64,000 bases of DNA, from the NCBI RefSeq assembly GCF_001625195.1, contig NC_054390.1, forward strand, positions 8,281,222 through 8,345,221. Reading direction: 5' to 3'. Under the pieces are notes generated by a model that saw only the letters and a program-made list of their open reading frames with translations, was not told the DNA's origin and did no database searches. Positions 1-10,723 of the stretch are shown here, one piece after another. The translations under genes were made by a program, and so were the position numbers. Position 1 is the first letter of the stretch; the number at the start of each line of letters is the position of its first letter. The DNA is from Drechmeria coniospora. Taxonomy: Eukaryota; Ascomycota; Sordariomycetes; Hypocreales; Ophiocordycipitaceae.

Positions 1-1109
1 TGAAGCAATACTGGTCTGTTGCTGAGTACAAGTACAGAACCGAGAACTCCCTACAGAGTACGTGCTTGTACACGTGAGGGTAAGTGTGAATTTACTGTAC
101 TTACTTCGTACTGGCTGTCTATGAGTTCGCGTCCAACGTGCATGTGCATCCACCTGCACCGTGCGCGTACTCTTTACTTTGATCGTGGTATTCTTGAAAG
201 TATTTACCCCAGCCATACGGAGTACACGTACAGTGAGTGCCCTACACGGCCCTCCGTGCCGAGCTGTACTTGCACCTGCGTCTGCCCACGATACAAGACG
301 CAAGCGCTGCTGTATTTGCATGCACGTACGAGTATGCTGTGCAGTGCAACTACGAAATTGCCCTTTTCGCCCTTCCCAGTACCGCCACGAGCTTGGCTGC
401 AGGGAAGCCGTCTTGCACGCGACCGGCCCCCATGTCATCGGGTTGCATGGCTCGCGGCCCCAGTGCCACCTCCAAGCACTCATACTGTACAAGTACTTGT
501 ACGCACTTCAAACGTTCCCAGCAGCCACCATCTTGGACATGCTTACACCTACCCTACACCTACTGTACTTGCACCTGCTTGGGTGTACGGATGTGCCACG
601 AACAAGTAATAATTATACTGCTACGAGTATTCGGTACTCCGTACGGCACCTACATGTACAAGTACGTGCTCGTACACGTGTATACAAGTACTGACTGTAC
701 TTGTACTGTACAGAGTATGGTGCGCACAACACGCACGCAGAACCTATTGACATGCGATTAATCTGTACTTGCAGTACTTTTACTTCATGCCGAGCACCCG
801 GGTCAGCCAAGTTGAACCAAATACAGTATTCGATTCACTTTGTAATTAGTGGTAGCGCAGCCAAAATTGAATCGTCAATTTTGTCTAGTGACTGTACCTC
901 GTCATTACATCAAGTACGCCAATGCTCTACCACGAGTGTGCGGACAGAATGTGCAGGCCTCCATGCACTTCCACCAGTACAAAGGGAGGGGACCTCTTCA
1001 GCATGCCTTGATGATATGCCTTCGTTTTGTGCAGCCAAGCTCTATGTGCCACCTTGCCGCCTTGCCGCTTTCCCACCTTCGTCCGCCTATCGTACACGTC
1101 AACTGTCCG
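1..1109. other. Intergenic region 3' of SPF1, GTAC-rich
   Basis: No convincing gene is seen. Three overlapping plus-strand frames stay open for 170-200 codons here, but their translations are low-complexity, rich in Cys, Thr, Tyr and Arg, and match no family I know. The DNA is dense in GTAC words (GTACTTG, CGTAC, GTACAAGTAC), as in the other gene-free gaps of this window. The stretch from about 1000 to 1109 probably includes the 3' UTR of the SPF1 gene. Confidence 0.6.
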
Positions 1110-4100
1110 CTACGACGACCGGCCGGCCCTCCACTCGCGCAGCTTCCTCTTGCGCTCCTCCACCTGGCGCTCAAACTCGGCCACCTTCTCGAGCCGCTGC
1201 TTCTCCTCCTCCTCCACCTTCTTCTCCTCCACGGCCTGCTTGCGCGCTGCCTCTCGCTCGAGCTGCTCGGGGCGGCGATGGGCAATGTCGCGGGGGCGAT
1301 AGTCGCTGAAGCCCCACTTTAGGCTCTTCTCGATGACGAAGCACAGCCCGTAGTCCACGAGCATCGACGAAGCCATCTTCATCTTGAACTCGTCGGTAAA
1401 GGGCACGAGCTTCATGCCCTCGTTGATCTCGGGAATGAGTTCGAGCGCGCAGACAAAGGCCAGTCCGGACACGCCGACGATGCCGTAAAACATGGCCTTG
1501 TTCTCCGACAGCGCCTCGCGGAACGGCCGGCCCTGGTAGTTGATGGCAAAGGTGGAGACTTGCTGGATGAGCTGGAGGAGATATATCGCCGAATTCAGCA
1601 GCGACGGCTCAAACTCCGCTTCCAAATCAAGCCCCTCCGTCGAGCGCCTGCCATCTGTCAGCGTAACGATCCAATGTAGCGCAAAGCAGGAGAGCCGGGG
1701 GGAGGGAGACCTACGGCGCGATTTTGTCGCAGAGCCGTGATATGTAGATGAGCGTCGCAATGTGAACGGCAAACTGGCCGAGGATGGAACCGATTATGTA
1801 CACGTTGAATATGTTCGGCTGCGGCCGTTCCTTGCTCAGACCCTCCACCACGCGGGCGCGCGAGATGCTCAGGAAGCAGACCGACATGAGCATGCCGCTG
1901 ATGGTATACTGCGTGTCGCCAAACTTGATGCCTTCGAGGTAGAGCACCGACAGGGAGTAGGCGCTGATGAGGCAGTTGAGGGCCAGGATCTTGTACATCT
2001 GAATCGTCGCCACCAGCGTGCATCGACCCTGTCGGATGATGTTGGGAATCGCCATGACGTCTCGGAGCTTCGACGTGAAGGGCGCCGCGACGGAAGCGTC
2101 GCCCAGCTTCAGCGTCGGGGGTTCGTCGTCGCCGAGTTCGGCCTCCAGCATGCCCGACGCCAGCTTGTCCGCGAATCCGGCGGCCCTCTTGTTCACCTCG
2201 GCCTGACGGGCGTTGCGCCCATCGTTGGCTAGGCTCTGCGCCCCCGGCGACGTGATCGTCTCCGTCACGATGCCATACTTGGCTCCGTACTGCTCCACCG
2301 ACATCTTCTTGCTCTTCGCCTCGCGCTCGATGGCATTCATGTAGTTGGGATTCGTCGGGCCGGGGGGATACAGGTGCGCGATCAAGGCCGGCACCGGTGG
2401 GGCGGGCTGGTTGAAGCGCTTCATCAGGTCGATCTGCTTCTGGTACATGTCCTTCATGCGCGTGTTTCGGGCATGCTCGGCGATGCGCGTCAGGTCCTCC
2501 TTCGTTCCGTTGAGGAGGGCGATGCCGATGTGAGCCTGCTTGAGAGCGCCGACGTCGTTGGTGCCGTCGCCGGCCATGAGGGTGTAGTAGCCCATGTCCT
2601 TGAGCCCGAGGAGGATATCCTCCTTCTGCTTGGGGGAGACGCGAGCGTACACCCAGGCGTGGCGCAGCAGCGCGTTCCAGCCGACCTGGCCCTTGAACTT
2701 GGCCAAGGCGTAGCCGGTGACGCAGAGGTCCTTGGTCTCGAGGATCTCGCCGTCGATTGGCTTCGAGGGGTCAACCGGGATGCTGACCTTGTCATCGACG
2801 CTCTTCCAGACGAGCCTCTGCCCACCATCATGGTGGTCCTCGGGAGCATCCAGGATCAGCACGTCGCGGTCGACAATCTCCACCTCGCGTGCCACGTGGA
2901 CGGCCGTCAGGGGGTTGTCGCCCGTGATCATCACCACTCGGTGGCTGCTCTCGTTCAGCATCTGCACCGCTTCCTTGGCGTCGTCCTTCAGCGGGCAGTG
3001 CAGCACTAGGAAACCGGCAAAGTGGAGGTCGCTCTCGACCTTTTCACGCTTCAGGTCGTTGAGCTTTCCGGCACCGAGCTCCGAGTCGACCGACAGCTGC
3101 TTGTAGGCGAGAGCCAAAACACGAGAGCCCTTGCGCGTGAAGTACTTGTACGTTTCCTCGTAGTCGTCGGGCACGCGAACGAGCATCTCCATGATCGTCT
3201 CCGGTGCGCCCTTGACGCCGACAAAGGTACCCTTGATCCTCGTCCCCGTCTTGGAGTTGGAGCCGTTGACGGTGGCGACGGAGCTCTGGCGCTTAAGCGC
3301 CGACGAAAATTGGAAGCGCCGCTTGATCTGGACGACGCCTTGCGTGCTGCCGGCCTTGGCGGCGCTCGAGAGCAAGTCGCCACGACCAAGCGACCAACCC
3401 AGCGAGCCGAGGGTCGCCTTTTCCATGGGATCGCCAACAATGTCCCCCTCGTCGAGCTTCACGAGGGCGTGGGCCGTCGCGAGGACAAGCTGCGTCTCGA
3501 GCGTCGCGTCCGCGACAGGCGTCATGTCGGAGTGAGCGCCGTCGGCCTCCTTCCTGTCGGCGATGCTCGCGTTGGCGAGGCCCAAGCCCGCGATGCCCTC
3601 GACGACCAAGTCTTCGCCGGTGAGGGTGCCCGTCTTGTCGAAACAGGCGACATCGATGCGGCCGCCGTAGGGAATCCGGAAGGGTTCGGTGCAGAAGATG
3701 GCGAGCTTCGAGAGCGCCGCGAGGCTGGTGTTGACGGCAAGGCTGAGCTCCATGGGCAGCTCGGGGGGGACGACGCTGGTGACGATCAAGACGCAGTCCA
3801 GCAGCAGCTTCGAGCGCTTGCGGTCCTTGCGGACGCCCTCGTCCCAGACGTACCACGAGGCGGCGATGGCGAAGATGAGGAGGAAGAGGATGAAGAGAAG
3901 CGCCTCCAAGTTGTTGGCCGAGACGCGCTCCGTCGAGTAGATCATGGTGCGAACGAGGCTGCCCTGCGACGTCTCGAAGCCCGTCTTGATGACAATGGCC
4001 ATGGCGCCCTTGTCGGGAGGCGGGGGGACGCCCGAGGGAAGCAGCGGCTTCGCCTCGTCCGAGTTCTCGTGCGTCACCTGGAGGACCTTGGTGCCGCCCC

Positions 4101-5225
4101 AGAGGAAGGCCGTCTTGTCCAGGCCGTCGGGGTCGAGCGCCACGTCGGACGGGCGCAGCCGAATCGAATCCTTGAGCAGCGGGGTGCTCTCGCCCGACAG
4201 CATGGCCTCGTTGACGATGGCGGCGCCCTCGACGAGGAGCATGTCGCACGCGACGCCTCCGTCCTCCTTGGTCCTGCCGACCGAGACGAGATCGCCAGGC
4301 AGGAGAGCGTCGGTCTGGATCTCGGTCCACCTGCCGAGACGGAAGGCCCAGATGTCGTACGGCTTGATGCTCATGCCACGGAACTCGGTGAGGGTGCGCT
4401 GGCGCTGCCAAACGACGGTGCTCTCGAAGGCGACGAGCATGAAGAGGGTGAAGAGGGAGTAGTACCAGTAGTCGTCGAGGAGCCAGAGGCCGACGCAGAA
4501 TATCTGGAAGACGAAGAAGGGGGCCACGGCGTGCTCCTTGAAGAGCTCGGTAAAGGTGGGAACGGGGATGTCGAAGGTGTTGGCGCCGTAGTGCTGCTCG
4601 AGACGGGACAGCTCCGCCTGCTTCTCGAGGCCGCGCGAGGACTGGAAGCTACCGACGGAAGGCTTCGGTTCGGCGTCGATGTCGTAGCGGAGCGAACTGA
4701 ACGAGTTCTTCTCGGCGTCGTACAGGAAGCGACGTTTCTGGAACAAGAAGGAGATGTTTGTCTTGCCGCCGGCCTGGGTCCGCATCAGCTCCGCACCAAG
4801 CCTAGGCGGCAAACCCAGCATGTCGCTGCCGTCTCCTTTTTTTCTCATTCTGCGAAAGGATCGCTTACCTTGTCGCGAACCAACTTGCAAACCTCTCCCG
4901 CGCCGGCGTTGGCTATGGGGAGAACCTTGATCAGAGACGCTTCCCGAACATGCTTGACCTTGGTCGCCGTGAGACGGGCGTCGAGCGTGACGCTCCAGTG
5001 CGTGCTCAACCACACGAGCGACTGGATGGTGATGATGGTTCCGCACCAGACAAAGGTCCATTCGGGGGCGCCAATGTACGTTTCGTAGAGGCTCTGCGTC
5101 AGGTAATAGCGGAGGAAGACGGGCCAGATGACGAGAAAGGGCCAGACGTAGGCGTGAAAGTGGAAAGGAAGGGGCCGCAGCAGCTCGGCATGCTTGATCT
5201 GCGCGTTGTCGACGAGGGTCGCCAT
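1110..5225 (-). CDS. SPF1: P5A-type ATPase Spf1 (ER membrane dislocase)
   Basis: Three exons (5225-4869, 4773-1715, 1647-1110) join in frame to 1317 residues, the usual length for Spf1. Both introns are GT-AG (95 and 67 nt). Spf1/ATP13A1 is an ER P-type ATPase; family knowledge links it to removal of mistargeted tail-anchored and signal-containing helices and to ER Mn/Ca and sterol homeostasis. Visible hallmarks are the P5A signature PPELP in the membrane domain (about residues 455-459), the phosphorylation motif DKTGTLTGE (catalytic Asp about 498) and the hinge MAGDGTNDVGALKQAH (about 851-866). There are N-terminal membrane segments (HAYVWPFLVIWPVFLRYYL) and a highly charged C-terminal helix rich in Glu, Lys and Arg. 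The start MATLVDNAQIKH was chosen because it directly precedes the conserved N-terminus. An antisense frame of 688 codons overlaps it and is a GC3 shadow. Confidence 0.96.
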
Positions 5226-5489
5226 GATGCCGTGCCTCTCCGAGCCCGCAGTCGACGGAGAAAAGTGAAGGCAAGGAGGAGGAAAACAAAGCTGACGGCG
5301 CGTGTGAACAGGACAAAAAAAACTGGAAGAGGGAGCAGGCGACGCAGCAAATGCTAACCAAGTAGCCAATGAAGAAGCTGCCGTTGGAAGACGGGAATGT
5401 TCAGGGAAGGACAGCAAGGGAGAAGTGTGAAGGTGGGGTGCTGTCACGTGATGCGTTCCCAGAATAATGGGCCCCTGCGCCAATCTGTC

Positions 5490-5765
5490 AGGGGGAGCGT
5501 CCCTTCCTCGGGGTTTTCGACAACCGCCGCGCTTAAGTACAGCCGCCGCATCCACCATGACGGTGGCAGCGGCATCCGGCGGGGCGTTCCTTCCTCAGGG
5601 TGCTCGACAACCGCAGCATCTCCAGCCGTCGTCTCCCCTATAGCGGCGGCTGCGGCATCCGGGGGATCGTCCCTTCCTCGGGGTTTTCGACAACCGCAGC
5701 AATTCCAGCCGCCGAATCCACTGTGGCGGCGGCGGCGGCAGCGGCATCGGGTGGGGCGGCAGCGG
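5490..5765. repeat. Imperfect tandem repeat, ~85-bp unit, 3 copies
   Basis: The word CTTCCTCGGGGTTTTCGACA begins at 5503 and 5673, with the variant CTTCCTCAGGGTGCTCGACA at 5590, so the spacings are 87 and 83 bp. Each copy is followed by CAACCGC and a GC-rich (GGC/AGC)n tail that lengthens into a GCGGCG-rich run up to about 5860. On the minus strand each copy can encode VVE(N/H)PEEGT, but the 83-bp step shifts the frame between copies, so one continuous protein is unlikely. It lies about 270 bp upstream of the SPF1 start codon. Confidence 0.8.
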
Positions 5766-7916
5766 TATCCGGAGCGGCGGCGGCGGCTGAAGTAGGAGCG
5801 GCGGTAGTACGTCGGCGTACGTCGGCGGCGGCAATGGCGGCGGCGGCAAGCAGGACAATTTCTGGCCAAATGGCCGGACTGCCAGCACTTGGGATGAATA
5901 GAAGTATTAGCGAAATAACGACAAAGAACCCTTGTGATACATACTTACGGACCAACAAGCTGATCGACTTTGGGTGAGGAGAATCTTGATCAGAAACCCA
6001 TCGCCGACGCTCCGCCGAACAGGGCCGGCCCGCACCAACAAGCAAAGGCCCGGATCTTGGCCAGATCCATCGAAAACTCTAGGCGTGAAACCTGGTTAGC
6101 TACTATGGCAGGAGGATCAACCAGCATTGAGTAGTCCTTGCCTTCGAAGTTGGTAGAAAAAAGAAGAAAAACACCAGTACAATAGTAGCTTGGATGATAG
6201 ATGTCCAGCATGCGAAACGGGACAGAGAGGAGGTGGGCTGAGCGGAGGCGCTGACGGGAGGGAGCGGATGCAGGGACAAGGAGACCGAGGGGGGAGAGAG
6301 GGGAGCGAACCTCCGAGAAAGATGCACCGGCTGCAGAGAAAAGGCATGAAAAAGAAAGAAAAGGGGATCCTGCGGGTGGTGTACCATCTGGTTTGCAATT
6401 CGACACACGGTGCTCTACCTTCCTCCAGCATCGAGAGGGAAAGGACACCTTCTATGCCGCTTGGTCAAGCGTCATCGATGGGCTGTTCACACAAAGTATT
6501 CGTCTCATGTGATGCTGAGCGGTGCAAGTGTACTACAAGTACTGTACTTGCAGCGTCACGTGTGCGCGGCTGAACGACGGTACCACCATCATCTCCCTGC
6601 CACGATATCATGTTGAGAGATAGGAGGGGGATTTCAGGAGCAAGGCACCCAGTCCCTCCCTACTTGTACACACGGCATCGCGATGGGTCCGATTCGCCGA
6701 ACTTGATCAAAAGGAAGTGGATGATTTCGGCAAGACACGCACCCACAGCCGGACCGACTGCCCACGAAACTCTGGCAGATCGAAAGGAAGAAGAGCTTCA
6801 GCAGGTGCTCCAGCCTCGGGCGTTTGATGATGGAAGCAAAGGGCCGCTGGGGGAGTTGCCTTCCAACCACGATCCCACCCACTCCAGTTGGACTCTCAGA
6901 GGTCCCATCACGAATCGCGTGGACTGGGGGGCGGCTTCAGGACGTCGTGGCCACTCCGGGTACCTGGACGCAGCCAATGTCAACATGGGTACATGAGATC
7001 GGTGCATCATTGCAGAGCTGCAGGCGAGGCGTCGATGTAGTGCGAAGGAACGCCTGTAGCTTTTCTACTGTGGTACGCGTGCGCTGGCAGCCTTCATGAA
7101 GACGACGAATGCCCTCCGTACATCTGCGTATATCCATCCAAAGATCAGCTTCTCCCTGCGCCTCTCCCCGATGGGACTGTGCTCGCTCAAGCTACGACCA
7201 CGCGAGCAGACCTTCTTGCGCAGGCTGTCACATGGCAGTTGTGTAGACTACCGTCGAACCAACGCTAGCCGTCCACGTGTAAAGAGCCAGCCGAATTGCA
7301 TGGCATCATCATACGAGACATTGTTTCATCTTGATACCCTCGCCAAAGTCACTGTACTTGTATTCTCTCTTGTATTCTCTCTTGATAACACAACGGACAT
7401 GGCTCATCGAGCCGAGCCATGGCAAAGCCGTCCAGGGCAGGCATCAGGGCCGCCAGTCAAACGCCAACACAAACGCCAACCGACCCTAAGGCCGCGAAAC
7501 AGGACTGCTTGCTTGACTCGGAGTGTGCGTCATGCCACGCAAGGGCAAACACCATAAACCAAAGTGGAAAATGTATCAGGAACCAAATGCAGCATGCTTC
7601 CCACAGAGCTGTACAGAGTGTACCGGATAGATGCTGGGAAGGGAATCCATCACCAAGACGGCGACGGCACCTCGAAACGTATCCCCGACATTCTCATATC
7701 CCTTCGCCTGCGAGTGCCGGGTCAAAACGACCCACACTCATGGCAACGGACAGAGGCTAAATATTTGCACACAGACTAGTTGACTTGACAGGGTAGAGCA
7801 AGGTCGAGGCAACTTAAGAGTGTGCAGAGCAATCCTCGGGACGGGCGTAGGGGGGGAGGGGTCGCTGGGCGGTGTGATGCTCGTCGTCGAAGCCGGGTGA
7901 AGGCGACAATCAACCA
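5766..7916. other. Gene-poor region between the SPF1 promoter and the RING-CH gene
   Basis: I see no supportable gene in about 2.1 kb. Minus-strand frames at 5638-6045 and 5990-6448 contain a short hydrophobic stretch (FFVVISLILLFIP) and a CT-rich leader, but their composition is biased and no start, splice site or family supports them. GTAC words are sparser here than in the other gaps; one cluster lies near 6530-6560. The right end (about 7750-7916) is probably the 3' UTR of the RING-CH gene. Confidence 0.5.
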
Positions 7917-8927
7917 TCACTGATGCTTCTCACCCTCGACAGTCGCTTCCTCCTCGCCCGCTTCGCCGTCGTCATCTTCGGCACCAACATCGAGCACTTT
8001 GTTGCTGACGTTTTGGAGCACGCGAGCCGAGAGGGCCTTGACGACCTTCCATATTGCCATCATGAAGGTGAAGGCGCCAATCATGACGAAGAGGAGGTTG
8101 AAGTTGTCCATCCTCGCACGGCCGGTGCCCCGGCGACGCCCCGAGCCCATCAAGCCGCTTGACCGAAGGTTCAACCAATGCCAGGGACCCATGGCCACGA
8201 CGGATTTGACAAAGCCGACCAGGCCGAGGGAGAAGAATCCCTTCGCAAAGTGCTCCGCCCACGTCGTCGCTTCCCCTTGCATCAGGGGTTGCCTGGTTCC
8301 GGCATCGGAAACGACGCCGGTGACGGTATCGCTGATGGTGCCGACAGGGTCGAGCCAAAGATCGAGTATGGGATCTGCGACGAAGCCGAGGGTAAAGATG
8401 CCGACGACGACGACGCTGAGCGTCAAGGCCATCTGCGTCCACTTGCTGCTCAGCATCGACGCCCACTGCAGCCGAGCCAACCGGTAGTTGAACATGCAGG
8501 TCGGGCATTGCCAGTAATTCCTGGCCGCCATCGGCTCCGCCAGTCGCCAAGAGTTGAGACATCCCTCATGCACGTATTTCTGCGAGCCTTTGCAGCGGCA
8601 CGGTGACAGCAGTCGACCGAGCTCTGGATCATCGGATATGTAAGAGGGACGAGATGATGCCGACGATATGCCAAATGTCGACGTGAGGCCTGTAGGATAT
8701 TTTGGCTGCTCCGTGTCGAGGCAGATGCGACACGTGCGAGGTCCGCAGGAACGGTTTCTCGCCTCCGCCTGACGAGGTCCCGCCTGACGAGGTCCCGCCT
8801 GATGAGACCCGGGGGCTGCTTCTTGTTGCCGACCCGTCGGCTCGGTGCGTCTGTTGACAACCATGTCTTGTGCCGACTGAGGCTCGGCAGCCGAGCTCCA
8901 GCTCCATGCCGGCTGCAGATCCATCAC
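7917..8927 (-). CDS. RING-CH (MARCH-type) membrane E3 ubiquitin ligase
   Basis: A single exon encodes 336 residues. The RING-CH pattern is complete: C66, C69, C110, C112, H120, C123, C141 and C144, i.e. C-x2-C-x40-C-x-C-x7-H-x2-C-x17-C-x2-C, the C4HC3 arrangement of RINGv domains. A 40-residue Ser-rich loop separates the first two zinc-ligand pairs. Three hydrophobic segments follow (about 163-185, 236-254 and 284-306), so the protein is probably an integral membrane ligase with the RING facing the cytosol. The C-terminus is acidic (EDDDGEAGEEE). Near the N-terminus a 15-bp tandem repeat encodes GPRQA units. Family members ubiquitinate membrane proteins in ER, endosome or mitochondrial membranes; the target here cannot be inferred. 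The start follows the longest in-frame Met, and the second codon is also Met. Confidence 0.88.
   Translation of the reverse strand: MMDLQPAWSWSSAAEPQSAQDMVVNRRTEPTGRQQEAAPGSHQAGPRQAGPRQAEARNRSCGPRTCRICLDTEQPKYPTGLTSTFGISSASSRPSYISDDPELGRLLSPCRCKGSQKYVHEGCLNSWRLAEPMAARNYWQCPTCMFNYRLARLQWASMLSSKWTQMALTLSVVVVGIFTLGFVADPILDLWLDPVGTISDTVTGVVSDAGTRQPLMQGEATTWAEHFAKGFFSLGLVGFVKSVVAMGPWHWLNLRSSGLMGSGRRRGTGRARMDNFNLLFVMIGAFTFMMAIWKVVKALSARVLQNVSNKVLDVGAEDDDGEAGEEEATVEGEKHQ
8767..8811. repeat. 15-bp tandem repeat within the RING-CH gene
   Basis: Three head-to-tail copies of CGCCTGACGAGGTCC, the third diverged at two positions, lie in frame within the N-terminal tail of the RING-CH protein and encode repeated GPRQA. 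It is a coding minisatellite and may vary in copy number between strains. Confidence 0.85.
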
Positions 8928-9546
8928 GGGCTACGTCCTCGAAGGTATGCGCGTGTGGTCGATTGCGAAGCAGAGGCAGAGCTGTAGATATCAAGAGTAT
9001 CAGAGGGGAGAAAACGTTGGCCAGGCAAAAGGGGGGAAGCCCATCGCCAGACGAGAGGAAATGGCAAACTAGAAAATTTGAACAAGCCCAGTCGTGTCAA
9101 ATACGACAAGTGTAGGCCGGGTGGGAACAGACGGCTCGACAAGAGGCTTCACCTGCATATGGGGAAGGTCCAGCTCATCGTGCTGCGATGTGACATAGAA
9201 GCAATCGCTCCAGTCGGAATGAGGTCGTTTTCCTTCTTCCTTGATGGCAGGGAATGAACCAAGCTGGCGAGCTGAGATTGGACACGGTTGAGCGAAAAGG
9301 TGTTGGGTGGTGGTGGTGGTGGTGGCCCTTCGGGTGTCGGCTAAACTAATGAGCCGGTCACCACACTAGTTGGCTTGGCCGTCTCCAGCTTGACGCGCAG
9401 CTCCGCCGTGCCTGCTGCCGTCAAGGGGAAGCCGAACACCACAGCTCATCTTGACCTGTCCAGCCCTCTCAAACCCCCCATTCTCCGCCTCGGGATCCAG
9501 TCGACTTGAACGCATTCTTCGGCTGGTTTCAGCAGCTGTTGCAATC
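8928..9546. promoter_or_regulatory. Divergent upstream region of the RING-CH gene and PRE8
   Basis: This 619-bp gap lies between two divergently transcribed genes and must hold both promoters. It contains a (GGT)n microsatellite at about 9305-9326. I saw no clear TATA box or recognisable Rpn4-type element, and no coding potential. Confidence 0.5.
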
Positions 9547-10648
9547 ATGGCGGATCGATACTCCTTCTCCCTGACAACTTTCTCGCCCAGGTACGTCCCG
9601 GTCACTCCTCACCTTGGAACCGGGGAGCTTTGCTGACAATCCACACAGCGGCAAGCTGGTGCAAATTGGTACGGACTCGTCCACCGAAGAGATTCGTCAA
9701 CGATGCCTCTCGGAAGCTTTGCCTCTGGCCTGTTGCGGGAGCTAACACGAGTGGTCAGAGTACGCCCTCAATGCGGTCAACCAGGGCATCACGGCGCTCG
9801 GCATCAAAGGTATGGACGGCACCGCCGGCAGCCAGCATGTGATTTTTTGAAAGGCTAACAAGTTCAAGCTACCAACGGAATCGTGCTCGCCACCGAGAAG
9901 AAGTCTTCGTCTCCGCTCGCCGATCAGAGCTCAGTGTCCAAGATTAGCAACATCACGCCGAACATCGGCGCCGTCTACTCGGGCATGGGCCCCGACTACC
10001 GAGTGCTAGTCGACCGCGCACGCAAGGTCTCTCACACGGGCTACAAGAGAATCTACAACGAGTACCCGCCCACGAGGATACTGGTCCAGGACGTCGCCAG
10101 GGTCATGCAGGAGGCCACACAGTCCGCGGGCGTACGACCGTACGGCGTCAGCATGCTGGTGGCCGGATGGGATGACGGCATCGAGCCCGAAGACGAAGCG
10201 ACGCCGGCCGAGGGCGAGGTCGAGGGCGAGAAGAAGGCGAGCAAGAAGACGGGCGGCATCCAGAAGGGCGGGCCGATGCTGTACCAGGTCGACCCGACCG
10301 GCAGCTACTTCCCGTGGAAGGCGACTGCCATCGGGAAGAGCGCGACCAAAGCCAAGACGTTTCTGGAAAAGAGATACTCGGAGGAGCTCGAGCTTGAGGA
10401 TGCCATCCACATTGCCCTGCTGACCCTCAAGGACAACATCGAGGGCGAGATGAACGGCGACTCGATCGAAATCGGTACGACCCGGCCCCTTGATGATGCC
10501 TCGGGCAAGACGGAGCTAACATTGACCAGGCATCGTCGGTCCTCCGGCGGAGCACTTGCTGGGCATGGAAGGAGTCGAGGGAGTGACCGGGCCCCGCTTC
10601 AGGAAGTTGACCCCTCAGGAGATTGAAGACTACCTTACCAGTCTATGA
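9547..10648 (+). CDS. PRE8: 20S proteasome subunit alpha type-2
   Basis: Five exons (9547-9590, 9649-9668, 9759-9809, 9869-10474, 10530-10648) give 279 residues. The second exon is only 20 nt. The N-terminus [20 protein letters not shown] is the standard alpha-2 start with the alpha-ring signature, followed by [12 protein letters not shown] and [13 protein letters not shown]. The C-terminal half holds [19 protein letters not shown] and [16 protein letters not shown]. Alpha-2 is a non-catalytic outer-ring subunit of the 20S core in nucleus and cytosol. Yeast Pre8 is about 250 residues; the extra length is a charged insert at about 143-172 (E/K/G-rich, ending [10 protein letters not shown]) between the [10 protein letters not shown] strand and GPMLYQVD. 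Its stop lies 75 bp from the stop of the convergent RCC1-like gene. Confidence 0.96.
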
Positions 10649-10723
10649 TGGGGTGCACAATGGCAGGTAGCAAAGAGAGCAGGTCTTGTCCGCAATAGAG
10701 AGCCATGAGCGCTCCACGAAGCG

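Noticed and set aside
3022..5088. 688-codon open frame on the plus strand opposite SPF1
   Set aside because: It is antisense to a clearly conserved P5A-ATPase, has the biased composition of a GC3 shadow and no family match.
5990..6448. Possible small secreted or membrane protein (152 codons, minus)
   Set aside because: A hydrophobic run exists nearby but frames disagree and no homologous motif was recognised; kept only as a note in the region entry.
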